A DNA stretch of 34,333 nt from Myxococcales bacterium UBA1238 (GTDB lineage: Bacteria; Myxococcota_A; Bradymonadia; UBA7976; UBA1532): assembly GCA_002309015.1 (NCBI GenBank), contig DBWM01000053.1, forward strand, positions 1-34,333, written 5' to 3'. Made by a program: the position numbers and the translations under genes. This document shows positions 15,195 through 22,932 of the stretch, in pieces (position 1 is the first letter of the stretch; the number at the start of each line of letters is the position of its first letter). The notes under the pieces are model-generated. The model had not been told where the DNA came from and did not search any database. It saw only the letters and a list, made by a program, of their open reading frames with translations.

Positions 15195-17708
15195 TCAGGG
15201 CCGGATGGGGCAGGCGTATTCGCTGGGCAAAAGCGCTTGCCCGCAGCGGGTGAGCGTCAGATCCCAATGGCGGCAATGCTTCGAGCCGTCTTCTTCGATT
15301 TCGCAGAGATCGCCGGTTTTGCAGCTGCTTTCGCCGCAAACACAGCCTTCAGGTTTGATGCATTGATAGCCAGAAAGGACGATCGACGCTCTTTTGGCAT
15401 CGACATCGGCGGTGCTGTAGGCACATTCGTAACCTTCGCCTGGGTCGGGCTGGCCGGTTCCGCAGGTCATCAGATCGGATCCATCGATGCGATCGACGGA
15501 TCCCTTCTTCCATTTGTTGAGGGAGATCGACCAGTTGGCGATGTTAAGCGGATAGGGATCGGATGTTTTGGGGGCCTTTCTTGTGAGCTCTTGATCTTTG
15601 CGGGTGAGCAAAAAGGCCTGCTCTTTTTCGATAAACTTGATGCTGACTTTATCTTCGGCGTTCTTTTGATCGCCGCAAATGGCGCCGGCCTTGAGGTATT
15701 GATCGCCGCAGGCACAGTTGCAGGGCCGGTAGCCGGCGGGTGCGGGTTTGCAGTCGCAAATCTGCGCTTTTTCAAAACAGCGGTAGTCTTTTTGGAGCGG
15801 CTTTTCACCGCAGATGCAGCCTGGGGTGGTGGAATCCTCGCCGCAGAGGATGCGATCCTTGAGCCAGAGATCTCCGGTATGGAGGGTGCCCTTGTCGGAT
15901 GCGCAGTCCTTTTGCTGGCAAATCGGCTGACCCTGCCTGCAGGCATATTCGCGGCTCAGGTCTTTTGAGAGGATCCGATCGCCGCAGAGGCAGGATTCGC
16001 GCGGATTCTGGCTGCTGCATTGTCCCTTGCCCTCTTTGCAGACGTCGCCTTTGGGAATCCTGCCCGATCCGCAGGTGCAGCCTTTGGGATCGTTGCAGAT
16101 CTGCTCTATGACTTCTTCTTTGAGCTCGCATCCGCGGGGGCCGGGTTCAAAGGGGATGCGGCAGGTGCCAAAATGCCGGGTCGGCCATTCGTCGAGGCTC
16201 GCCTGACCTAAAATCACGGGCTGCTGGACGCAAATGTAACCTTCCTGAAGCGGGGTGCCGTTGCAGTCGCATCCGGGCTGCTCGCAGAGGACGTACCGCT
16301 CGATGCGATCCTTCTTCTCCCAGTAATGGACGCGGTCTTTCACATCTTCCAGCCGGGCGTAATGCTCGTCGAAGAGCACATCCAGGAAGTAGGGCGCAGA
16401 CGTATCGGGGATGTAGGTGCGCGAGCTGACGTAATCGAGGCCCGCCCAGCGGGGATCGGTGGATTTTGTGATGCGCTGCTGCGGGCGAGCTTTGACAAAG
16501 TCATAGAAGTCTTTGGCGCTCTTGATCTGAGGGCTTCTGAAACATTGGAAGGCGTATTCGTACGTGAAATCCGCAAGCGCGCTCTTGGTGGTGAGGCAGA
16601 GGGCACCCTGGGCGCAAACGCTGGATCCGCAGCTGCAGCCTTCGGGCTGATCGCAGTAGAACAGTTCATCCTGATGGAGGCTGACTTCGTGGGTCTCACC
16701 GTCGAAATGGGGGTCATCGTCGAAATGGGGGTCATCGTCGAAATGGGGGTCATCGTCGGAACGGGCGGCATCGTCGGAACGAGCGATGTTGGGGGAACGG
16801 GCGATGTCGAAGGAAGTCTTCTTTAAGACGCAGCGCTCATTTTTGCAGAAGAATTCTTTGGGACATTTGCCCGATCCGCAGGGGCAGCTTTCTTCCATGC
16901 AGTATTCTTCTTCTTCAGCGGGGCTGCCGTCTTCATAAAAACAGCGGCTTTCTTTGGGATCGCAGATCCTGTTTTTCTCGCAGCTGGCCTCGCCGCAGCT
17001 GCATCCGGAGTCGCTGTCGCATTGCAGTAAGAAGTCGAGCTCGGGTTTGAACAACTCGCGGGATTGATTCTGCATGACCATGCGGCCGAGGGATGAACCG
17101 CGCTTCCGCTCCACATGGCAGTCGTACTCTTTGCGGAGGTTCTCTTCGATGGGCAGCTGGCCGCAGACGCAGCGATCGCCCTGGCAATGGGCGTGGCAGT
17201 TTTCGGGATTGCATGAACCGCCCAGAGCATCGCCTGCGGGGAATTGATCCTCAAAGCATTGGCCGCCTTCTTTCACCTTGCCGCTGCCGCAAAGGCAACC
17301 TGCAGATTCCGTGCAGATCCAGCCTTCGCTGTAGGCTTCGAGCTTGTAGCGATAGCTCTGGCCTTTGGGGAGAGGGAGCGTCTGGGCGAGGGCCTTGCCC
17401 CGGTCGACCAGGTTGCCCTGGACGGGACAGCCTTCCGGGCGGGCGCAGAAATAGCCGATGCTGGAGAGGCAGTCCCATTTTTCGGCATCAGTGGCATCCA
17501 GCGTCGTGGGACCGCAGGTTTTGGGCGTCCCGTCTTTAGGCTTTGCAGCTTCGCTTGCGGGCGCTTTTGCAGCTTCGTTTGCGGGCGCAGGCTCTGAAAC
17601 CGGTTTTTGTGGATTCTGCTGGCATCCCGCCGAAAAGAGGAGGGCCATCAGCAGGGCATGCGTCAGCACAGGGCGCATCGGGGTTTTGAAGGGTGAGGGC
17701 GTTTTCAA
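15195..17708 (-). CDS. Giant Cys-rich lipoprotein, paralogue 2
   Basis: 837 aa, paralogous to the gene at 12492-15098 along its whole length: the same opening block (DATDAEKWDCLSSIGYFCARPEGC versus DEEKQQWECVPVSGYWCTHPDGC), the same LPLPKGxxYR segment and about 12 modules of C-x-C-G-x(n)-G-x(2)-C. The lipobox is LLFSAGC. The chosen TTG at 17708 has GGAG about 7 nt upstream; an ATG at 17678 would give a shorter, more standard signal peptide but has no ribosome site. Differences from the paralogue include a six-residue tandem repeat region (DDDPHF) and one degenerate module (KDCASDKGTLHTGDL). The probable order of transcription is this gene first. Function unknown. Confidence 0.83.
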   Translation of the reverse strand: MKTPSPFKTPMRPVLTHALLMALLFSAGCQQNPQKPVSEPAPANEAAKAPASEAAKPKDGTPKTCGPTTLDATDAEKWDCLSSIGYFCARPEGCPVQGNLVDRGKALAQTLPLPKGQSYRYKLEAYSEGWICTESAGCLCGSGKVKEGGQCFEDQFPAGDALGGSCNPENCHAHCQGDRCVCGQLPIEENLRKEYDCHVERKRGSSLGRMVMQNQSRELFKPELDFLLQCDSDSGCSCGEASCEKNRICDPKESRCFYEDGSPAEEEEYCMEESCPCGSGKCPKEFFCKNERCVLKKTSFDIARSPNIARSDDAARSDDDPHFDDDPHFDDDPHFDGETHEVSLHQDELFYCDQPEGCSCGSSVCAQGALCLTTKSALADFTYEYAFQCFRSPQIKSAKDFYDFVKARPQQRITKSTDPRWAGLDYVSSRTYIPDTSAPYFLDVLFDEHYARLEDVKDRVHYWEKKDRIERYVLCEQPGCDCNGTPLQEGYICVQQPVILGQASLDEWPTRHFGTCRIPFEPGPRGCELKEEVIEQICNDPKGCTCGSGRIPKGDVCKEGKGQCSSQNPRESCLCGDRILSKDLSREYACRQGQPICQQKDCASDKGTLHTGDLWLKDRILCGEDSTTPGCICGEKPLQKDYRCFEKAQICDCKPAPAGYRPCNCACGDQYLKAGAICGDQKNAEDKVSIKFIEKEQAFLLTRKDQELTRKAPKTSDPYPLNIANWSISLNKWKKGSVDRIDGSDLMTCGTGQPDPGEGYECAYSTADVDAKRASIVLSGYQCIKPEGCVCGESSCKTGDLCEIEEDGSKHCRHWDLTLTRCGQALLPSEYACPIRP
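16701..16808 (-). repeat. In-gene 18-bp tandem repeat (DDDPHF hexapeptide)
   Basis: Three near-identical 18-bp units (16701-16754, plus-strand core GAAATGGGGGTCATCGTC) followed by about three diverged units, encoding ARSDDD/DPHFDD-type hexapeptides inside the second Cys-rich lipoprotein. The unit length keeps the frame, so copy number can vary without breaking the gene. Confidence 0.85.
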
Positions 17709-17766
17709 CTTTCGACTCCAGCGTCAGGTTAAAAGAATATTGATAATGTTCTAAGGAGACTCTGGA

Positions 17767-17846
17767 GAAAAAGCGAGGGAAATGTGAATTGTTTCCGGCG
17801 GCCTTCGCCGGGCGTGTTCCTTTGCGAACCTCAAAAGCGGGTATCA
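17767..17846 (+). other. Relic hairpin cassette: array B flanks around a single hairpin, no downstream gene
   Basis: The left flank 17767-17785 matches 11441-11459 (18 of 19). A perfect hairpin CCGGCG-GCCTT-CGCCGG lies at 17795-17811, then a right flank (17821-17846) matching 11718-11745 with a few indels, including the CGGGTATCA end. In array B these flanks enclose six hairpins and lead into a DUF6261-like gene; here only one hairpin of a new sequence remains and the next plus-strand DNA has no gene (tenA is on the minus strand). It is therefore either a decayed copy or a minimal unexpanded cassette. Confidence 0.7.
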
Positions 17847-17899
17847 GGGAAGCGGATTTTTGAAAAGCAGGAAAGCAGGATTGGAGGGCGCGGAGGGGA

Positions 17900-18559
17900 T
17901 CAGTCCTTCATCTCCCACGACATGTCCCAGAAGGCGAGTTCATAGCGGGAGCAGGCGATGAAGATGTCGAGCAGATGCTTCTTCTGGGCTTCGGTGTAAT
18001 GCTCGGTCAGCTTGAGCAGCGTCGAGATGAGGATTTGGTTCCCGGAGGCGTACAGATCGGAGCTGTAACCCTGAATCCAGAGGCCGTAAAATGCATCGCT
18101 GGCCGATTCGGGCTTGTTTTGCAGGATTTTCTTTGAGATGACTTCGTAGCTGTAAGCGCAGGACAGGATGGCCGCGAGAATTTCGGCTTCGCCCTCTTCG
18201 TAGGCGACGCGGAGCATGTAGGAGGTGTAAGAGAGATTGTCGAGGGCGCGCGGCGCGTGGAGCACTTCGTCTTCGGTGATGTTGAAGAGGCCCATGTAGC
18301 CTTTATGCACGTTGAGCTCGCCGTTGATGACCGAAATATATTTGGAGAACAGCAGGGCGGTCTCGCGGCTCTTGGCCTTGGCGACGGCGATGGCGAAGAT
18401 TTTGGCGTATTCTTCGAGGTAAAGGTAATCCTGGAGGATGTAATAGCGGAACTTGGATCGATCGAGATCGCCATTTTGAATCCCCAAAACGAAGGGGTGA
18501 TCGTTGTATGCGGTCCAGATGGATCGGGTGGCATCGAGCATTTGTTCGACGAGGTTCAT
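17900..18559 (-). CDS. tenA: TenA-family thiaminase II / aminopyrimidine aminohydrolase
   Basis: 219 aa, the usual TenA length. TenA hydrolyses 4-amino-5-aminomethyl-2-methylpyrimidine (thiamin salvage) or thiamin. Key residues align with Bacillus TenA numbering: Asp44 in YILQDYLYL, the nucleophile Cys134 in AAILSCAYSYEV, and Glu207 in SRYELAFWDMSW. Helical throughout, cytosolic. AAGGA precedes the ATG by 9 nt. It is 15 nt downstream of the MBL-fold gene on the same strand, so probably cotranscribed. There are no other thiamin genes nearby and no THI-box is evident upstream of the pair. A minority of TenA-like proteins have other roles, but retention of all three residues favours an active enzyme. 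Confidence 0.88.
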   Translation of the reverse strand: MNLVEQMLDATRSIWTAYNDHPFVLGIQNGDLDRSKFRYYILQDYLYLEEYAKIFAIAVAKAKSRETALLFSKYISVINGELNVHKGYMGLFNITEDEVLHAPRALDNLSYTSYMLRVAYEEGEAEILAAILSCAYSYEVISKKILQNKPESASDAFYGLWIQGYSSDLYASGNQILISTLLKLTEHYTEAQKKHLLDIFIACSRYELAFWDMSWEMKD

Positions 18560-18574
18560 GGAAATGATCCTTCT

Positions 18575-19426
18575 TTACTGGTAGTTGCGGATTCTCAGGT
18601 CAATGCCGCTGTCTTTTAAGGCATCTTTGGCCTGATCGATGGGAGTTTCACTGTAGTGGTAAGGGAAGAGCACAGTCGGTTTAACGGTCCGGGCCGCATT
18701 GGCGAGCTGCGCGACAGTCATCGTGTAAGGCTGATTGCAGGGTAAGAATGCCACATCGGCGCCTTCAGCCTGTTTCATCTCGGGAATATCTTCGGTGTCG
18801 CCTGCGATGTAGATTCTGAAGCCATCGAGGGACAATATGTAGCCGTTATCGCGACCTTTGGGGTGAAACTGTGCATGGGAGGGCGTCGTATTGTAGGCCG
18901 GTATCGCCTGAAGGGTGATGTCTTCGCGCAGCTTCCTCTGATCGCCGTTCGATAGGGCTTCACCCTGTTTCAGCTTTGCCTGGCTCGAGGGATTTAAAAG
19001 GATCACCGTTCCATTCTTTTGGAGGGTCTTTATGGCCTGGGCATCGAGATGGTCGAAATGCTCATGTGTGACCAGGATGTAATCAGCCTTGGGGAATGCA
19101 GCGTAGTTGATCGCTTTCTGACCGAGTTTCAGTACGGGATCGATTTCAAATTCGAGGCCGTCATATTCGATGCGGATGCTTGAATGTTGCAGGGTATGAA
19201 AGACGACCTTTTTTTGAGACTTCGTGTAAAAGACGTCGGTCTCGTAACCAAAGGCGTCGCGATCTGCGGCTACGGTTTTCACAGCGTCGGATCCTTTCCC
19301 GGCATGAATGGGGGCATTGGCGGCATTGACTGGGGCATTCTGAGGATTGGGGTGATCCTGAGCGACGCAGGCGCCTGATCCTAAGGTGATCGAGAGTCCG
19401 AGAAGAGCAACAAAGGTTCGGTTCAT
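18575..19426 (-). CDS. Exported MBL-fold metallo-hydrolase (UlaG-like)
   Basis: 283 aa from the ATG at 19426, chosen because GGAG lies 9 nt upstream; the frame extends 6 codons to a TTG. A signal peptide (MNRTFVALLGLSITLGSGAC) predicts export, possibly as a lipoprotein at Cys20, although the lipobox is poor. The metallo-beta-lactamase fold is shown by THEHFDHLD (HxHxDH metal site), YIAGDTEDIPEM (third-ligand Asp) and LFPYHYSET near the C-terminus. This set is typical of the beta-lactamase_B_2/UlaG-like branch. The substrate cannot be told. It precedes tenA in a probable two-gene operon, an odd pairing of an exported and a cytosolic enzyme. Confidence 0.85.
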   Translation of the reverse strand: MNRTFVALLGLSITLGSGACVAQDHPNPQNAPVNAANAPIHAGKGSDAVKTVAADRDAFGYETDVFYTKSQKKVVFHTLQHSSIRIEYDGLEFEIDPVLKLGQKAINYAAFPKADYILVTHEHFDHLDAQAIKTLQKNGTVILLNPSSQAKLKQGEALSNGDQRKLREDITLQAIPAYNTTPSHAQFHPKGRDNGYILSLDGFRIYIAGDTEDIPEMKQAEGADVAFLPCNQPYTMTVAQLANAARTVKPTVLFPYHYSETPIDQAKDALKDSGIDLRIRNYQ

Positions 19427-19718
19427 GAGCGCAGCTCCGTTCAATCCTTATGCGCAGTTGCACGCAATCTTAAAAATTAAAGCATTGTCGAGGCAAAGGC
19501 AAGGCGATAAAACGATGTGCACAGGGATTCACGTTATTTCAGGCTTTGATCGGGTTTACAGGGCGTTGGGTGGGCGTTTTTGCGATCCATAAATGGACTG
19601 CGATCGCTGCATTGAACCCTTGCATCTGCATTGAGGGAGGCGTTTACTCACAAACAGGCGCAGGGACAGATGGTCAGCGATCGGTGAAGAGAGATCGATA
19701 CAAGGATGAGAGAAAAAG

Positions 19719-21158
19719 ATGCGCGCAATGAAAGAAATATGGGGATCGATCGGGTTGATGATCGCGATCTGGGGATGTGGATCGGGCGATCAGGGGAAGG
19801 ATGCGAAAGCAGGCACCCAGGGACAGGCTTTAACGAACCCTGCTTCGGGCATGGATGGAGCGCAGGCGCCAAAGGATCTCTCGAAGTTTGAAGAAGCGAA
19901 GGTTTATTTTGAACCCCAGGTGATCCATAAGAGCATCTCCTGTCAATCGATAGAAGAGCAGGCCTCATTTGAGGACTGGGTTGAAGCCAGCAATCAATTG
20001 GGATTTACATGGCTCAGGCGGTTAAAGGATGATCGGCTGATTTCACCTGTAGGGTTGGAGCGCATGCTGGGGATGCTCCTGGAGGGCGCCTGCGGTGAAA
20101 CGTACGAAGCGCTGAGATCCGCCATGAAAATGCCACGGGCGAACAATCTCTGGGACCTGGGGGTACAGGCAGAAGTCAGAATCGTTCGCAATCTGAAGCT
20201 CGATCGCTTTGTGATGGCGACACAGATCTGGTTCGATCGCACAAGTACGATCCTACAGGATTACATCGATCGGATGAGAATGGGGCTGAGACCGGATGTG
20301 ATGCAGGGAGCGTTCGATCGCGAGGGCAAATGGGTGGTGCTGCATGCGAATCAGAGAGTAAGGAAGGCGACGGGAGGGCAGGTCCAATATGTGTTGACGA
20401 AGCCTGATTTGCCAAGGGCAGCCATCCTCAGCAACGAGATGAGCCTGAAGGCGGCATTCGTTAAGGCGATTCAGCATGTGGGCATCGGGAACGGAACGTT
20501 TAAGACCGGTATGGGTGATGCGGATGTGGAGTTGTGGACCGTTGAGGGCAAGGGCTATGTGCTTGAAAAGGATGATTACGTGGTGGTGGGCTTACCGTTG
20601 AAATATTCATCCTTATGGGTGGGATGGTTGCCTAAAGTGAAGCCGGGTGAGACCGAAAACCGGGCATTGCAGCACATCGAAACAGAGATTTCGGGCGATG
20701 ATCTGAAGCAGCTGATGGCGAGCGAATCGGTGCCTCTGAAGGTTGTGATGCCTAAGTTTAAAATGCGGGGCCGTCAGACCATCGATCGCGCATCGCAGGA
20801 GTTATCGCTGTACAATGTCTGGGCTGGTTCCAATCAGGGTGAGACCGTCGATTTCTCAGGGATCAACGGTGTCTCCACAAGGACTGCCACTGCGGAACAA
20901 AAGGCGATCACATTGGGCGTCATGATTCAGGAGACCCGATTCGAGATCGAGTCCGATCGGCCGGAGGCTCAGACCGGGGCGTTGTTTTCGATCTACGATG
21001 ACGCAGACAGGCAGGGGGTAGAGGATAGGGCAGAGTACCGGTTCGATCACCCCTTCGTATATGGGATCATGCATTGGCATACGGGCATTTTGCTCATGCT
21101 CGGCCGATACGTCGATCCCAAAACGGCCATGGCTCAACCAGACAAGATCCGATACTGA
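19719..21158 (+). CDS. Divergent serpin-like lipoprotein 1 (degenerate hinge)
   Basis: 479 aa. Lipoprotein-like signal (MRAMKEIWGSIGLMIAIWGC), then a linker and a serpin-like body. It shares blocks with the next gene: LEGACGETYEALRSAMKMP, NNLWDLG, VVGLP, VGWLPK, and a C-terminal RFDHPFVYGI. The usual 'NA.YFKxxW' strand is changed to LSNEMSLKAAFVKA, and the reactive-centre hinge region reads ETRFEIESDRPEAQTGALFS, without the small-residue EGTEAAA run, so protease inhibition by loop insertion is unlikely. Serpins are otherwise irreversible suicide inhibitors of Ser/Cys proteases. First of three tandem paralogues. The 292-nt region upstream is a divergent promoter with no recognised site beyond a CCATAAATGG element at about 19588-19597. 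Confidence 0.75.
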   Translation: MRAMKEIWGSIGLMIAIWGCGSGDQGKDAKAGTQGQALTNPASGMDGAQAPKDLSKFEEAKVYFEPQVIHKSISCQSIEEQASFEDWVEASNQLGFTWLRRLKDDRLISPVGLERMLGMLLEGACGETYEALRSAMKMPRANNLWDLGVQAEVRIVRNLKLDRFVMATQIWFDRTSTILQDYIDRMRMGLRPDVMQGAFDREGKWVVLHANQRVRKATGGQVQYVLTKPDLPRAAILSNEMSLKAAFVKAIQHVGIGNGTFKTGMGDADVELWTVEGKGYVLEKDDYVVVGLPLKYSSLWVGWLPKVKPGETENRALQHIETEISGDDLKQLMASESVPLKVVMPKFKMRGRQTIDRASQELSLYNVWAGSNQGETVDFSGINGVSTRTATAEQKAITLGVMIQETRFEIESDRPEAQTGALFSIYDDADRQGVEDRAEYRFDHPFVYGIMHWHTGILLMLGRYVDPKTAMAQPDKIRY

Positions 21159-21256
21159 GACAACGCTGATCGTTGGCCTGCGAGCGTGAACCTTTATTAA
21201 AATCACAGTGTAAGGATGATTTAAAAAAGGACGATCGGCGAAAGAAAAAAGACAAA

Positions 21257-21383
21257 CTCTGCTTTCAACAGCGCTGAACGATGATGAAATGAGGGCGCAT
21301 CTTTTGTTAAATCATGGAACAGCGAAAATAAAATCATCCGTTGATCATGAATGCGCGATGGATGAACGAACTGAAAAGCAGAG
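21257..21383. repeat. Long-range inverted repeat in serpin 1-2 intergenic DNA
   Basis: CTCTGCTTTCA (21257-21267) and TGAAAAGCAGAG (21372-21383) are inverted with one extra A, about 105 nt apart, in the 336-nt A/T-rich gap between the first two serpin genes. The gap also holds the palindrome at 21406-21432. Meaning unknown. Confidence 0.4.
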
Positions 21384-21405
21384 TCTGACCATGATGAAAA
21401 GATCG

Positions 21406-21432
21406 ACGATCCATGATCGTGATATGGATCGT
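21406..21432. promoter_or_regulatory. Palindrome with GATCCAT-N9-ATGGATC core, copy 1
   Basis: ACGATCCAT (21406-21414) and ATGGATCGT (21424-21432) form perfect 9-bp arms around 9 nt, 63 nt before the second serpin start. The core and its 9-nt spacing recur at 24534-24556 and 28101-28123. An operator for a dimeric regulator or a dispersed palindromic repeat are the two simplest readings. Confidence 0.6.
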
Positions 21433-21494
21433 TGAAGGTAAAATCATAAACGAACGCAGTTTAAAGAACGATTAACCCATGAACGGGAGTAAGA

Positions 21495-22886
21495 ATGATG
21501 AAGACGACTTTAAAACTTTTCCTAACCTCGCTTTTGGCTTTTGCGGTCAGTTGTCAGGCTTCACCCGAAAAGAAGGCAGACGTGAACGGTGAAGCGGTTA
21601 AGGGTGGAGAGAATGAAGCCTTGAATACAGCGAAGGCGAAGTTAAAGGCCGGCAATGAATCGACAGCAAAGAACAATGCCTTAAAGCCCTGTGGACTGCC
21701 TTCAGGTGAGGCCAAGGCTGAGGAATGGGTTTCAGCGAGCAATGCTTTGGGCTTAGCACTGCTCAAGCCGTTTAAGAGGAACATCGCCGTTTCGGCTTAC
21801 TCGGCCGAACGCGCGTTTGGGATGGTCTTGGAGGGCGCCTGCGGTGAAACCTTTGACGAGATGCAAGCGGCCTTAAAGATGCCTCAGGCGAACAATCTGA
21901 GCCAGTTGGGGCATCAGATGACCGATCAGATGCTGTCGAATCTTTCGCAGAGTCAGCTCGAAGTCGATAACCGGATCTGGTATCACGAGACTTTGCCGCT
22001 TGAGCAAAGCTACAACGATGCGGTCAAAGCGAACTATGGGGTCTCCATCGAGCGCGTAAACTTCGTCAAAGATACGCAAAAGATCCTTCGTACGATCAAT
22101 GAGACCGTCAACAAGGCGACCCATGGGAAGATCCCTGTCATCCTCGACTCCCTCAATCCAAAGACCCGGATCGCACTGACCAACGCCCTTTATTTCAAGT
22201 CGGACTGGGAAAAGGCCTTCAAAGAATCGGCCACAAAGGAAGAGCCTTTTTATGCAGCATCGGGTGAAGTCAAAACAAAGATGATGCATATGACGCACAA
22301 GATCCCAGCGCGCGAAACCGACAGCTACGTCATGTTTGGGCTTCCGATGAAGGACGATTTTGTGTTCGTGGGCTGGTTGCCGAAGCTTGCTGAAGGTGAG
22401 AAGGGCGATGCGGCGCTCGAACGCCTGAAGAACAGCTTACCGGACGATGCGATCGATCAGATTCAGGCGATGCGTATGAAGAAGGTCATCCTCACCATGC
22501 CCAAATGGAAGGTCGAGAGCAGTCTGGATCTGAAGCCGTTAATGACGCAGCTGGGCATGACCTCGGTCTGGACGGGACCCAACGATGGATCACCTCTGCG
22601 CTTCGACCGGCTGACCGGGGATCTTTCAAAGGTGAACATCGCCGCAGAAGACAAGATCGTACTCGGCGACGCGGTGCAGCGAACCTACGTCAGCATCGAT
22701 GAGAAGGGCGCAGAGGCTGCCGCTGCCACCGCGATAGCGATGCGCAAAATGGCCGCCCCGATCGAACGGGAAAAGTCGCTCACCATCACCCTGGATCACC
22801 CATTCCTCTACAGCATCGTCTATATGCCGAGCCGCCTGGCGCTCTTTACCGGACAATATATGGAGCCTCCGAAGGAGAAAGACTGA
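21495..22886 (+). CDS. Serpin lipoprotein 2 with intact inhibitory hinge
   Basis: 463 aa. Lipoprotein signal with Cys20 in FAVSC, then an Ala/Lys/Glu-rich linker. Full serpin signature: ISAYSAERAF-like start (AVSAYSAERAFGMV), TRIALTNALYFKSDWEKAF, KVILTMPKWKVESSLDL, and the hinge EKGAEAAAAT at residues 403-412, which meets the small-residue rule for loop insertion. The C-terminal DHPFLYSIV closes the fold. By counting from the hinge (E403 as P17) P1 falls at Met419, next to Arg417-Lys418, but the loop seems longer than in alpha1-antitrypsin, so P1 is uncertain. GGGAG stands 5 nt before the start. It should irreversibly inhibit an extracellular or host/prey Ser protease; the target is unknown. 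Confidence 0.9.
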   Translation: MMKTTLKLFLTSLLAFAVSCQASPEKKADVNGEAVKGGENEALNTAKAKLKAGNESTAKNNALKPCGLPSGEAKAEEWVSASNALGLALLKPFKRNIAVSAYSAERAFGMVLEGACGETFDEMQAALKMPQANNLSQLGHQMTDQMLSNLSQSQLEVDNRIWYHETLPLEQSYNDAVKANYGVSIERVNFVKDTQKILRTINETVNKATHGKIPVILDSLNPKTRIALTNALYFKSDWEKAFKESATKEEPFYAASGEVKTKMMHMTHKIPARETDSYVMFGLPMKDDFVFVGWLPKLAEGEKGDAALERLKNSLPDDAIDQIQAMRMKKVILTMPKWKVESSLDLKPLMTQLGMTSVWTGPNDGSPLRFDRLTGDLSKVNIAAEDKIVLGDAVQRTYVSIDEKGAEAAAATAIAMRKMAAPIEREKSLTITLDHPFLYSIVYMPSRLALFTGQYMEPPKEKD

Positions 22887-22932
22887 GGCAGGGTAAAAGG
22901 AGGATGCAGAAAGAGGCGAACCGGTAAAAGAG

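Noticed and set aside
17795..17811. Terminator of tenA
   Set aside because: A perfect stem, but no T-run on either strand; its flanks match the array B cassette instead.
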